Shown: positions 1 through 8,397 of the stretch, piece by piece
Layout: each line of letters begins with the position of its first letter
How positions within the stretch are numbered: the stretch's first letter is position 1
NCBI GenBank assembly: GCA_037447655.1
Contig: JBBHKE010003015.1
Location: 25,706 to 59,759 of the forward strand
Direction: 5' to 3'
DNA from: Zygnema cylindricum
Lineage: Eukaryota; Streptophyta; Zygnematophyceae; Zygnematales; Zygnemataceae
DNA length: 34,054 nucleotides
Made by a program: the position numbers and the translations under genes
Notes under the pieces: model-generated
The model's database searches: none
Told to the model about the DNA's origin: nothing
The model's input: the letters and a program-made list of their open reading frames with translations, nothing else

Positions 1-979
1 ACAAATGTGGCTTTAAAACCGTGCGATGAGGGCTAACTTCCACAGGACACTGTGCAGTGTACGAAACTGCAGTCGTCAAAGCATGTGACGTGTCACAGGA
101 CACCTTCAATCGGGAGTAGCGTGCCAAAATTTCGGTGTAAACAACACCCGTTTTCCGATGAGTTCTCGGAAAATCATCGGAATGGGCAAAAAGTTACAAA
201 TGTTCCGATGGGAACAGGCTATCAGATGGGAATCATGGGAATCAGATGGGAGATGGGAGACGTTGGAGGTGACCTGCAGGAGGTAAGAAGTGGGGAGGAC
301 GTTTCGTTATAATTTCAAAAAGGTTTAAAGCTTACATTTTTTTACGTTATATTTTACATGATTGTTTCGTCAAAATTACAAAAATGTTTTAACTTTACAT
401 TTTTTACGTTCGATTCTAGTTGATTTTGATTGGCTATTCGTTTCTGGGTCATCATTAAAAAAAAAAAAATTATAGTACGGATCATTCATTCGGGATACGA
501 CTTCATTTTTCTTCTAAATCAGAAATCTGCATTCCGAAAAGGGTTTCTGGAAAAGAAAATGACTTACCACAGTTGTCAAAATTTGACGCACTCGACCGTA
601 CGTTTTGTGTGTCGCTACGCTCCAAAAAGTATATTTTGTCTGTTGCTACGCTCCAAAAAGGTTGACAGCAGAGCGGTCGAGCTGTTTGGCGCTTCTGTAT
701 TTTGTTTTTTTGCGAAATGAATGGTACGGGAGCATTCGTTTCTTCATCTCATTCACCATCCGTTTCTAGTGTGAATCGTGCAATTGAAACGTCAGCCTAA
801 CGAATCGACAATATCTCTTGCAAATCTATTGGCGATCTCACCGACCCGGGTAGCTTTAAAAGTAAGCGCGGTCCGCCAAAAGTGGCGCGTAGCGTGCAGA
901 TGCCCCATTGCGAAAAACTCAAACCATTACACTGGCTCAAATTGTGGATATGTCAGAATTGATTTTGTACATCCGTAGT
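1..979. other. Unassigned AT-rich sequence, no gene recognised
   Basis: No protein family, RNA gene or transposon end is recognised here. Open frames are short, overlap one another and often begin at non-ATG codons. Positions 195-270 contain a run of degenerate GATGGGA words. Two copies of a motif built on GCTACGCTCCAAAAAG lie 31 bp apart (603-630 and 634-660). This could be decayed transposon or intergenic DNA. Confidence 0.4.
603..660. repeat. Short tandem duplication, period 31 bp
   Basis: Two adjacent near-copies share the core GCTACGCTCCAAAAAG (603-630, 634-660). They differ by a few substitutions, so the duplication is not brand new. No function is suggested. Confidence 0.7.
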
Positions 980-1204
980 ATTCCGGAACTAAAAAACAAA
1001 AAGACATTCATAACATTAGTACGCATTCCGGAACTAAAAAACAAAAAGACATTCATAACATTCGTACGCATCCCGGAACTAAAAAACAAAAAGACATTCA
1101 TAACATTCGTACGCATCCCGGAACTAAAAAACAAAAAGACATTCATAACATTAGTACGCATTCCGGAACTAAAAAACAAAAAGACATTCATAACATTAGT
1201 ACGC
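980..1204. repeat. Minisatellite, five copies of a 45-bp unit
   Basis: Units start at 980, 1025, 1070, 1115 and 1160, each 45 bp and almost identical. Variation is confined mainly to two sites: ATT or ATC at the start, and TTAGTAC or TTCGTAC near the end. Because 45 is a multiple of three, both strands stay open through the array. This gives a + strand 15-residue repeat (IPELKNKKTFITLVR with L/F variation) and a - strand repeat. The + frame has no ATG near its start and neither frame looks like a known protein, so I treat the array as DNA repeat rather than gene. Confidence 0.9.
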
Positions 1205-1262
1205 CTACTCGAGTTGAAAAGTAATAGACTGAACAATACAACTCTGGACTCGCTCAACTCTG

Positions 1263-2335
1263 GAACGGCCGTGCCATCTCGGCTCAACTAACGCCTCAAC
1301 CTACAAGTATTCAAAGACAATTTTACTATGGTAAGTTGATTTATATAAAGATGTAAGATGTAGAGCTACAATTAAAAAAAAAAACGGCTTTTCTCGTTTG
1401 AAAGTGGGGTCAGTTCATGTAAATGGTGTAAACTGTGTAGATAAAAATGTATTTCCCGTTTCAAAGTGGGGTTTGTTCATGAAAATGGTGCAAAATGTGT
1501 AGATATAAGTAGAGTACTTAAACTCACTTAACGTACGTTAATTCATTTTTGAAGTTTTGAAAGAGTTTGTGATGTGTCCGTGTTGTTGATCGTATCACGT
1601 TATGGTTGATGTTGTAAAGTGTGTAATTGATAGTACTACGCCAAACTTCCTCAAATCTTAGGGAAAAGGAACAATTTTTTTTATTGGTTATCTTGTTAAG
1701 TCCTTCAATATAGTTTCATTAAAGTAGGATAGTTTCGTGAAAATGGCTGAAGATGTGTAGAATTTCAAATAAAAAAATGTTTTTCCCGTTTGAAAGTGGG
1801 GTAAGTTCATGAAAATGGTGCAAAATGTACCATTTAGCGTACTTTAATTCACTCAACGTACGATAATTCACTTTTGTAGTTTAAAAGAGTGTGTGATGTG
1901 TTCGTGTTGTTCATTGAATCATGTTATGGTTCATGTTGTAACGTGTATAATCCACACTAGTATGCCGAACCTGCTCAAATCTTAGGGAAAATGGACGGGT
2001 GTGCCATTTCGGCTCCACTAACGCCTCAACCTACATGTGTTTAAATACAATTTCGTGAAGGTAAGTTCATTTGTATACAGATTTAAAAGAAGAGCTATAA
2101 TTTAAAAATAAAAATAGTTTTTCTCGTTTGAAAGCGGGGTCAGTTCATGAAAGTGATGCAAAATGTGTGGATATTAGTGACATATGTTAATTCACTTAAC
2201 GCACATTAATTCACTTTTGTAGTTTGAAAGAGTTTGTGATGCGTTTATGTTTATCATTGAATTATTTTATGGTTGATGCTGTATCGTGTGTAGCCGTGTT
2301 ATGTTTAATGTTGTAACGTGTGTAGACGTCAAGAC
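1263..2335. repeat. Degenerate tandem duplications upstream of Helitron copy 1
   Basis: A block at 1263-1425 recurs at 1993-2155 (offset about 730 bp); both contain GCCTCAACCTACA followed by a GGTAAGTT-like stretch. Inside, a smaller unit of about 330 bp occurs at about 1453-1690, 1781-1995 and 2121-2335. Each copy contains GTTTGAAAGTGGGGT, TTCATGAAAATGGTGCAAAATG, a TTAACGTACGTTAATTCA-like palindrome and TTATGGTTGATGTTGTAA. An extra partial copy starts at about 1391. Part of this (TAGTTTCGTGAAAATGG near 1730) recurs inverted at about 14980, upstream of Helitron copy 2, so it may be the Helitron 5' region. Confidence 0.7.
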
Positions 2336-2867
2336 GCCTATTTTAGTTGAACATGAACCGCGAGAGTTAATTAGCACATAGAACGCATGATGTGTTAAAC
2401 TTTTGTGTACAGGTATAGAGTTAACAAGCATATAAAACGCATGATGCTTTTCGCTTTCGAGTACAAGTTCGAAGTGGCATTTGGTATACTGACACAATCA
2501 CAATGCAACGACGCGCGACAAACTGCTCCGAATCGCGCGTGCGAGACCTTAGAACAACAAGAACAAAAAACGAGCAAAAGGTGTGTCTATGAGGTTGATA
2601 AAACCATGATGTAATTGTTTTTCCCATATGCACTGTAGTCACACTATTAACACATATTGCACTCTGATCGTGAATGTAGGCATCTGAATGGGTAAAAGGA
2701 AAAGCATGTCATGAAAATAGAAAAGGTTGACAAAACCAACTTAAAAAGAAAATTATTCATTTTAAACGTAAATAAGTTATAGTTGTAAATTCGCTTTGAC
2801 GGTAAAAAAAATCGCAATAAAATTAGTAAAATGAGAAATCCAAAATAATATTCGCAATTACCACGTT

Positions 2868-3395
2868 AGAGATGAAGATGTAGAAAGACCCCGATCAACT
2901 AAGACGAAAGACACTGTTAAACAACGCAATGAACTGTTACGTAAAGATTGTTCAAGAAAAAAAGCACAAGAGACCCCCAAACAACGTGAGGAGCAACTAC
3001 AAAAAAATTGTGAAAGAAAACGAGCAAAGCGGGCGCTAAAAGACAATATCGAAAGTGAGGTGGCAATGAAAAATCTTTAAGACGTAGAGGCGCAACATGA
3101 GGCGAACTTAAGGTCCAGGGAGAATGAGGAATGCACCGCAAAAATACGTACTATTGATGTTGAAAAACATATTACTCATCAACAAGACGAGGATGAAAGA
3201 GCACTTGCTGTTGGACAAGAATCTAATGTTATTCAATACAACATCGAATGTACTCACGAATCCTTCGAAGATCCTAAAGTTAGACAACATAGAGAACACC
3301 AAAATTTGTGAGAAAAACAACGTGACACTCGAAGACGCACACAAGGTGATCGCCAATGTCAATGTATCACCCGACGACATGTTGGGTGCTAAAAA
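2868..3395 (+). pseudogene. Helitron copy 1, charged N-terminal region
   Basis: One + frame is nearly open over this stretch (stops at about 3078 and 3309). It encodes a highly charged, Arg/Lys/Glu/Gln-rich segment with repeated RKxxxxE...QREEQL / CERKRAKRAL patterns, probably helical. Such modules precede the Rep domain in many Helitron proteins. Copy 2 carries the counterpart at 14422-14706 on the - strand (TKRARETFEQREQQMSKR). The - strand open frames here are shadows. Confidence 0.6.
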
Positions 3396-3428
3396 TTGCT
3401 TTAGGACATCATAAACATTACACGCGTG

Positions 3429-3721
3429 CAGAACAACATAGAGTTTCACTTATGCAAATTACATGCACTGATTGCAACTCACCAAAATGGGAACGAGAGA
3501 CTGTAAGAGTTTGTTCTGTAGGTGGCAAAGTACAATTTGCTCCATATCAAGCTTCTCCTTTGGAACTTTTACTGTTGTATAGATATATTAATTTCATAAA
3601 TATAATTCGTTCGTATAACATGGTATTTTGGTTTACATCACTTAGCCCATCCACAAAACAACCTCTCACTGATCAATCATTTAGAGCAAATTATGGTCTA
3701 TTTAATTTCCGTATTCAATAA
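3429..3721 (+). pseudogene. Helitron copy 1, Cys-containing and IRSYN..FTSL block
   Basis: The frame reads CTDCNSPKWERE, then VCSVGGKVQFAPYQASPLELL, then IIRSYNMVFWFTSL and ends in NFRIQ before a stop. In Helitron proteins a C-x2-C pair, a 'C..GGKV.LPP....P..L' segment and 'IR.YN...FTSLG...' occur in this order upstream of Rep. Only family resemblance by eye supports this. The matching piece of copy 2 lies on the - strand at about 13300-13600 and is more damaged. Confidence 0.7.
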
Positions 3722-4021
3722 ACAATATGTTATTGAACGGGTCAACAGTTGCCTTAAGAAAACAAATCTGCATTTGCCTAAGTCTACGTTTTTGACACAT
3801 GAATGGAAACGCAAGCAAGCAGACGAATGCGTATTATAGATGGATTAGACAAATATATAGTGACAATTATTCAAAATATGATGAAAAAACATAACCCTGT
3901 GGCGCAACAATTTATTTCAGCAGAAGACCGCATCCATGAAGCCCGTGAATTATGCTTAGTGTTAAAAGATATTGTTCACAATTTAGACCAACGTCGTTAT
4001 AGTCAAACATAAGCTTAGGAA

Positions 4022-4668
4022 GTGGTAGCAATTTGGGTCAACCCAACAAAATATACTGAAAAAAAAGATATAGCTATAAATACAACAGGAGACAATCGAC
4101 TGATTCGTATCTTTGAGTCACATGCTTTATATTACCCATTCCAATACCCACTTCTATTTCCATATGGTGAAATAGGGTTACATTTCAGTTTGACGATGAC
4201 AAATGAAAGACGTGTGTTTCCTAGAGCATATACAGCCTATCGTTTATTTCCGCGTGTAAGAGAAGACAACTTAATACATAAAGCCAGTCGCCTATTTCAA
4301 TTTACTGTGTGGACCAATATGTTAAAGTGGAGCGACTCAAGTTCTTGCTCGAGAATCAACGTACTTTGCGCGCAGAATTGTAGGGAGTATTAATAGATTT
4401 GATACCACGTCACCATCGTGTCGTTAGTGATGAGGCAGGGCAACAAAGTCATGCTAATGTTTCGACAACAAATAATGTTGTGGTAGACCACCGCAATGAA
4501 GAGTTTTCAAAAACAGGGCGACACATCATCTTAACGTCAAGCTTCACATGTGGTGATAGATATATGCACGAACAATACCAAAACGCCATATCAAGTCTCG
4601 GCGCACTCGGCAAGGAAGGTTTATTCATAACCGTCACATGCTATCCTAAATGGAAAGAAATCAAATAA
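4022..4668 (+). pseudogene. Helitron copy 1, Helitron-like N-terminal (Rep) domain
   Basis: Two open pieces (4022-4393 and 4399-4668) meet at a stop and frameshift near 4393. The first holds SHALYYPFQYPLLFPYGE and a Y/F-rich stretch. The second holds GRHIILTSSFTCGDRYMHEQYQNA and GKEGLFITVTCYPKWKEI. These are the most conserved landmarks of Helitron replication proteins outside the catalytic residues. The equivalent region of copy 2 (12376-12863, - strand) reads the same landmarks with different lesions. Confidence 0.88.
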
Positions 4669-4796
4669 TCATTAAAACCAAGAGAGAGCGCTTCTAACCA
4701 ACTTGACATTACAGTCGCGTGTTTCACTAAAGCTCAAAGCTATACTGCAAGACATTTCCGACGGTGCATTAATAGTAGAGGTAGCAAGAATTCACG

Positions 4797-4860
4797 TGAT
4801 TATGTTTCAAAAACGCGGTTTGCCTCATGTACCTTTGCTCTAAATATTAGCTAACGAGTA
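4797..4860 (+). pseudogene. Helitron copy 1, HUH nuclease motif, mutated
   Basis: The frame reads IMFQKRGLPHVPLL followed by a stop. Helitron Rep normally has FQKRGLPHAH, the two histidines holding the catalytic metal. Here the second histidine is replaced (HVP) and a stop follows. Copy 2 has FQKRCLPYAHLL at 12152-12400, losing the first histidine instead. Confidence 0.82.
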
Positions 4861-5199
4861 CAAGACTCGAACAACCACATAATATAACGTGTTTACTTAT
4901 GCAAATATACTTGATCCCATGAACTAAAAATTGTACAAAATAGTGACAACATATATGATGCATGGTCCATCTGACGTCCGTTATTTACATGAGGGTAAAT
5001 GCAAAAAATGATTCCCAAAATCATTATGTGAGGAGAATCAAAATGACGTTAATGGATATCCTATGTACAAGAGACAAAGTAACTGCCGTGTTTCTACAAA
5101 AAATGATAAAATACTTGATAATCGATTTGTCGTACCATACAACCCTTGATTTTTGCGCAAATACAACAGTCTCATTAACGTCGAAGAGTGCTCAACAAT

Positions 5200-5263
5200 T
5201 TCATATGTCAAATATTTGTAGAAGTATGTGTACAAAGGTCATGATCGCGCCGCACTGTTAGTG
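5200..5263 (+). pseudogene. Helitron copy 1, catalytic tyrosine motif with internal stop
   Basis: The frame reads SYVKYL, stop (TAG), KYVYKGHDRAAL. Helitron Rep has KYLxKYxYKGHDR, where the two tyrosines attack the DNA strands. Both tyrosines can be seen, but the stop sits between them. The copy 2 version on the - strand near 11820 reads QYLYKYV, stop, KEHERAA. Confidence 0.8.
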
Positions 5264-6040
5264 GGACAGACCGAGCCCAAAGACGAAATTCAACAATACT
5301 TAGATGCTCGATATGTGTCCGCATCGGAATCATGTTGGCGATTGTTTGAGTTCCCCTTACAAGTTAAATTTCATAGTGTAGAAAAACTTTCCGTGCATTT
5401 ACGTCATCAACAAATGGTTATGTTTTATGCAACAGAGAATGCGTCAACAGTTTTGAATCGTGCTTCATCTACAAACTTACAAGTTACTTCGGCTTGTGTT
5501 CCAATGATGAAACTGCACGCTCCCTTCTGTATCTAAACCTCCCTAAACATAAGATATGGACGAAAATTTAATGAGAGTGTCACAAAGAGAATTGTCATAT
5601 GCTCACTAATTATATTTCAACGTTTTTGTTTATTACTTTGCCATCGACGAGGGCCAGTATCTTTCAAAGATTTGTGTATTATCTAAGGTGTTGAGTACGC
5701 CAGATTCGCCGAAGATGGAAGTGCTAAAGGTCTTCGTGATGATGATGTAGAGTGGGAAAGATACATGGAAAAGCGGTAACATTTAAAATACCAAAACAAC
5801 TTCGAAACCTATTTGCCACAATCCTCCTCTGCGATAATCTACAATCTGCAATATCATTATAGAAAAAAAACCTCAAAGATATTCTGGGGATATCCACTAT
5901 AGAAATCGCGCATTTTACACAACTTATTAGTCGCGTTATAATGAGAATCTTCAACGAGAAGAAGAATATGAGACTTTATTGGACATGGGACAATTCCTTT
6001 GCGGTGGCGGTAAATCACTTAAATACCATCTAAATCTATC
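5228..6040 (+). pseudogene. Helitron copy 1, segment between Rep and helicase
   Basis: The frame continues ASESCWRLFEFPLQ, then the HxxxQQMV segment, then after stops RRGPVSFKDLC and DDDVEWERYMEK, and finally pieces up to about 6033. The same order (CW.LF.FP, H...Q.V.F, GP.SF.DL.T, DD.EW..C..EA, LR.LF..IL) lies between Rep and the Walker A motif of intact Helitron proteins. The helicase itself is absent: the sequence turns around into copy 2 near 6045. Confidence 0.8.
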
Positions 6041-6049
6041 CCAACAATA

Positions 6050-6640
6050 CGTGGGATTTCTATGGTGGATTTCCTTAGACATATCTTTGAAGTGTTTTTT
6101 TTGCCATAATGATTTTGCATATTGTTAATTAGCGTAGAGAAGGATTGTGGCAAATAGATGTCGGAATTGTTTTTGCATTTGGAATGTTACCGCTTCGTCC
6201 ATGCATCTTTTCCACTCTTCATCATCATTGCGAAGACCCATTGCTGTTGCAATTTTGGCAAATGTGGCGTACACGACACCTTGGATAGTACACAAATCTT
6301 TGAAAGACACTGGTCCTCGTTGATAGCAAAGTAAAAAACGCATGTAATAGCGTTCGGGTTTGATTGGTGAGTAGATGACCATTCTCCCTATGACACAGTG
6401 ATTAAGTCTTACTCGATTTTGCCAATGTTTATTCGTCCATATGTAATGTTTAAGGATTTTCGGATGTAGAAGGGAGCTTGCGGTCTCATCATTGGCACAT
6501 AAGTCGAAGTAACTTGTAAGTTTTGTAGATGAAGCACGATTAAAAACTGTTGAAGCATTCTCTATTGCATGAAACATAACCATTTGCTGATGAGATAAAT
6601 GCACGGGAAGCTTTTATAAAATGTGAGACTTAGGGTGAAG
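6050..6640 (-). pseudogene. Helitron copy 2, C-terminal piece (pre-helicase segment)
   Basis: An open - strand frame of 159 codons (6125-6604) reads LSHQQMVMFHAIENAS, DLCANDETASSLL, RGPVSFKDLCTIQGVVYATFAKIA, NDDEEWKRCMDEA and KQFRHLFATILLYAN. This is the best-preserved stretch of either Helitron and matches + strand 5395-5840 in inverted orientation. Homology continues with stops to about 6050, where copy 1 begins in the opposite direction. No helicase motif I follows. Confidence 0.88.
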
Positions 6641-7238
6641 TTTCATTAGAAGAAAAATGAGGTTGTTTACATAAATTTTGACCTCTCTGTATTACGATTT
6701 CCTTCGTATTTTGTTTTTATGCGGAAAACAACATAACAGATAAGCTTGCCAATAATCTCCAAAAGTCTAAGAATTTACAATGATCGTAGGATAATTTCTT
6801 GCGAAGCATTTGCTTCGAAAGTTTCTGTAATGAGTGATTTACCTCGCGAGGTACCTCTCCAATTACATAAAAAAATTAGCCGCGACACGTTGGACAATGA
6901 GCATACGTGTCAAGATGACAACCAACTGAAATCAAAAAAATTTGCACACGATATATACTTTCAAAAATCCAATAGAAAATACAAACTAAATCTCGTAAAG
7001 CACTTTTGTCACGTTATTTTTGTTAGCGCCCATTTATCACACTATTTCTGGAACCGCTTATTGGTCAAGCGTAAAAATATGAACCCTTAAAAAATGAGGT
7101 GGTATTTGACAATGCGTCTGCAAAGAGTACAAAATTTGTGTGGAACGATGACCAGGAACGCACTTACATGGTACGCAAATGAAGATTTTTGGTCGGTGTG
7201 AAAATCATTAGCGATTTTCAATATCAAATAAATAGTTA
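6641..7238. other. Unexplained block inside Helitron copy 2, left part
   Basis: Copy 1 runs directly from FEFPLQ to HxxxQQMV, but in copy 2 these are separated by about 600 bp here plus about 120 bp at 11552-11672, with element A inserted between. The block is AT-rich with a + strand open frame at 6746-7090 that matches nothing I know. It may be another inserted element; I see no clear ends. Confidence 0.4.
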
Positions 7239-7243
7239 CAAGG
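7239..7243. repeat. Target-site duplication CAAGG, left of element A
   Basis: CAAGG immediately precedes the TGTTGAT start of the left LTR and recurs at 11547-11551 directly after the right LTR. Five-base duplications are typical of copia integrases, so element A is a complete insertion. Confidence 0.93.
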
Positions 7244-7888
7244 TGTTGATATTTGTGTATTTTCTAGGTCTGTAATAGGATAGAAAAAGGGCAGAGGCAG
7301 TCTGCCTCTAACTCCCCTCTCCAAGCCCCCACACTTGTTGTAGTCACTGAAGGCTGGATAGGGAGCTAGAGCCATGGCTACCTAAGCTCTCTAGAGAAGA
7401 CAGGGGGTAAATAAGTAATACTTACCGAAAGGTATTAGACGGACCCACGAATTGATCCTGGTACCTACCGTTCGTCAATTCGACATTAGCCGGTAACTTT
7501 ATCCATTTAGACTAGAGCTGGTATTACGACGTATGGGGTTTGATAATTATTTAGATAGTTACACGTAGACTAGTTCATTTAACTGGAAATATATACGTAT
7601 TGCATAGATACAGTTATGTATAGTACGGAGTACAGATTTATTAATTGAAACGGATACCGCGCATTTTGTTCGACAGCGAAACAAATATCGCGCGTCTATT
7701 TTCAACGGCTAGCAATATAGCCGGATTTAATCGGACGGCCACGATAAGCGCCGCGATCGCGGGATATGTACTTTTGGCGGTTTGCGGTCTTCGCCACATA
7801 AGATGACACATGGCACGTCAACATTGGATTGCGGCGACACCGGAGATTACGGGAACAAATAGATATATGACATGTGTTGACATTTCAG

Positions 7889-7973
7889 CCATATCGTACG
7901 ATTGTCGTACAAAAAGTACACCGGCACATGTACTTATCTGTACGGTACAGTGATGTGATTGGTGCCGTACGTT
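7889..7973. promoter_or_regulatory. U3 GTAC cluster with inverted CCAAT box, element A 5' LTR
   Basis: Seven GTAC tetramers occur within about 85 bp, followed by GATTGG then CCGTAC. The same arrangement recurs in the other LTR families of this window. GTAC is the core bound by plant/algal SBP-domain factors; that this cluster is such a site is inference only. Confidence 0.55.
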
Positions 7974-8050
7974 AGGAGATAGGGTCTTAGAGTGAGAATA
8001 GGACTTAGAATTTTTTGAGTAGGCAGCTGCCTCTCCCAGAGAGCACCTTG

Positions 8051-8057
8051 TATAAAT
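8051..8057 (+). promoter_or_regulatory. TATA box of element A 5' LTR
   Basis: TATAAAT after GAGCACCTTG, about 70 bases upstream of the leader hairpin and after the GTAC/CCAAT block. It is conserved at 11171 (3' LTR), in both E LTRs and at 33498. Probable U3/R boundary just downstream. Confidence 0.7.
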
Positions 8058-8121
8058 GGCAAACTTTGGGCAGCCATAACTATCAATTTACTTGACCATT
8101 TACAGTGATTCTTTTTGCTGC

Positions 8122-8137
8122 GGACTCAGAGGAGTCC
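8122..8137 (+). promoter_or_regulatory. Leader hairpin 1, element A 5' LTR
   Basis: GGACTC, loop AGAG, GAGTCC: six perfect pairs with a purine tetraloop. The same hairpin lies in every LTR of the window at the same place relative to the promoter elements. Confidence 0.75.
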
Positions 8138-8397
8138 AGGGGTGTAGTCGGCCTGAGTTTTTTTCTGCCAGGGTGGCTGTATTTATAAGGGAAAGTCAAA
8201 GTGGGTGAATGTGTCCAAATCTTATATTCTAACTTTGCATTCTGTGGTGGAACTGAGCACACAGGAAGTGTTATTTCACAGGGGTGAATCTATATTGGGG
8301 TTTTGACTGTCAAGGGGTCAGTCATTTGGGTTTATATCAACTTGGAGTCGGCACTATCTAGATTAGCTTCTTTTGGATCTGCATACTCTGAGGGCCA

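Larger units (their letters stand above)
2405..6040 (+). pseudogene. Helitron copy 1: decayed Rep/helicase gene, truncated before the helicase
   Basis: Reading across several frames and stops, the order matches the N-terminal two thirds of Helitron RepHel proteins. First comes a charged Arg/Lys/Gln-rich region (2405-3420), then a Cys-rich segment followed by GGKVQFAP and a long IRSYN...FTSL block (3429-3721). Next is the HALYYPFQYPLLFPYGE block (4022-4393), then the GDRYMHEQYQNA...LFITVTCYPKWKEI block (4399-4668), which is the signature of the Helitron-like N domain. The HUH region, the tyrosine motif and the pre-helicase segment follow. Rep would nick and rejoin single-stranded DNA in rolling-circle transposition; this copy cannot. 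There are many stops and frameshifts, one HUH histidine is lost, and no Walker motif is reached. It ends at an inverted junction with copy 2 near 6045. Confidence 0.88.

Noticed and set aside
980-1204. CRISPR-like array
   Set aside because: Units are contiguous with no unique spacers and the context is eukaryotic transposons.
908-1291. Repeat protein of 127 codons on + and a 116-codon frame on - over the minisatellite
   Set aside because: Both are open only because the 45-bp unit is a multiple of three. The + frame starts at TTG, and neither has a recognisable fold, signal or homologue.
3108-3449. 113-codon - strand ORF in Helitron copy 1
   Set aside because: Shadow of the Helitron coding strand; the counterpart at 13603-13896 is likewise antisense to copy 2.
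6000-6036. Walker A-like GGGGKS in the + frame at the end of Helitron copy 1
   Set aside because: It lies before the place where the helicase starts, and its surroundings fit the pre-helicase segment better. No other helicase motif follows before the inverted junction.
6746-7090. 114-codon + strand ORF
   Set aside because: No family resemblance, and it lies in an unexplained insert in a dead Helitron. Reported only as part of that block.
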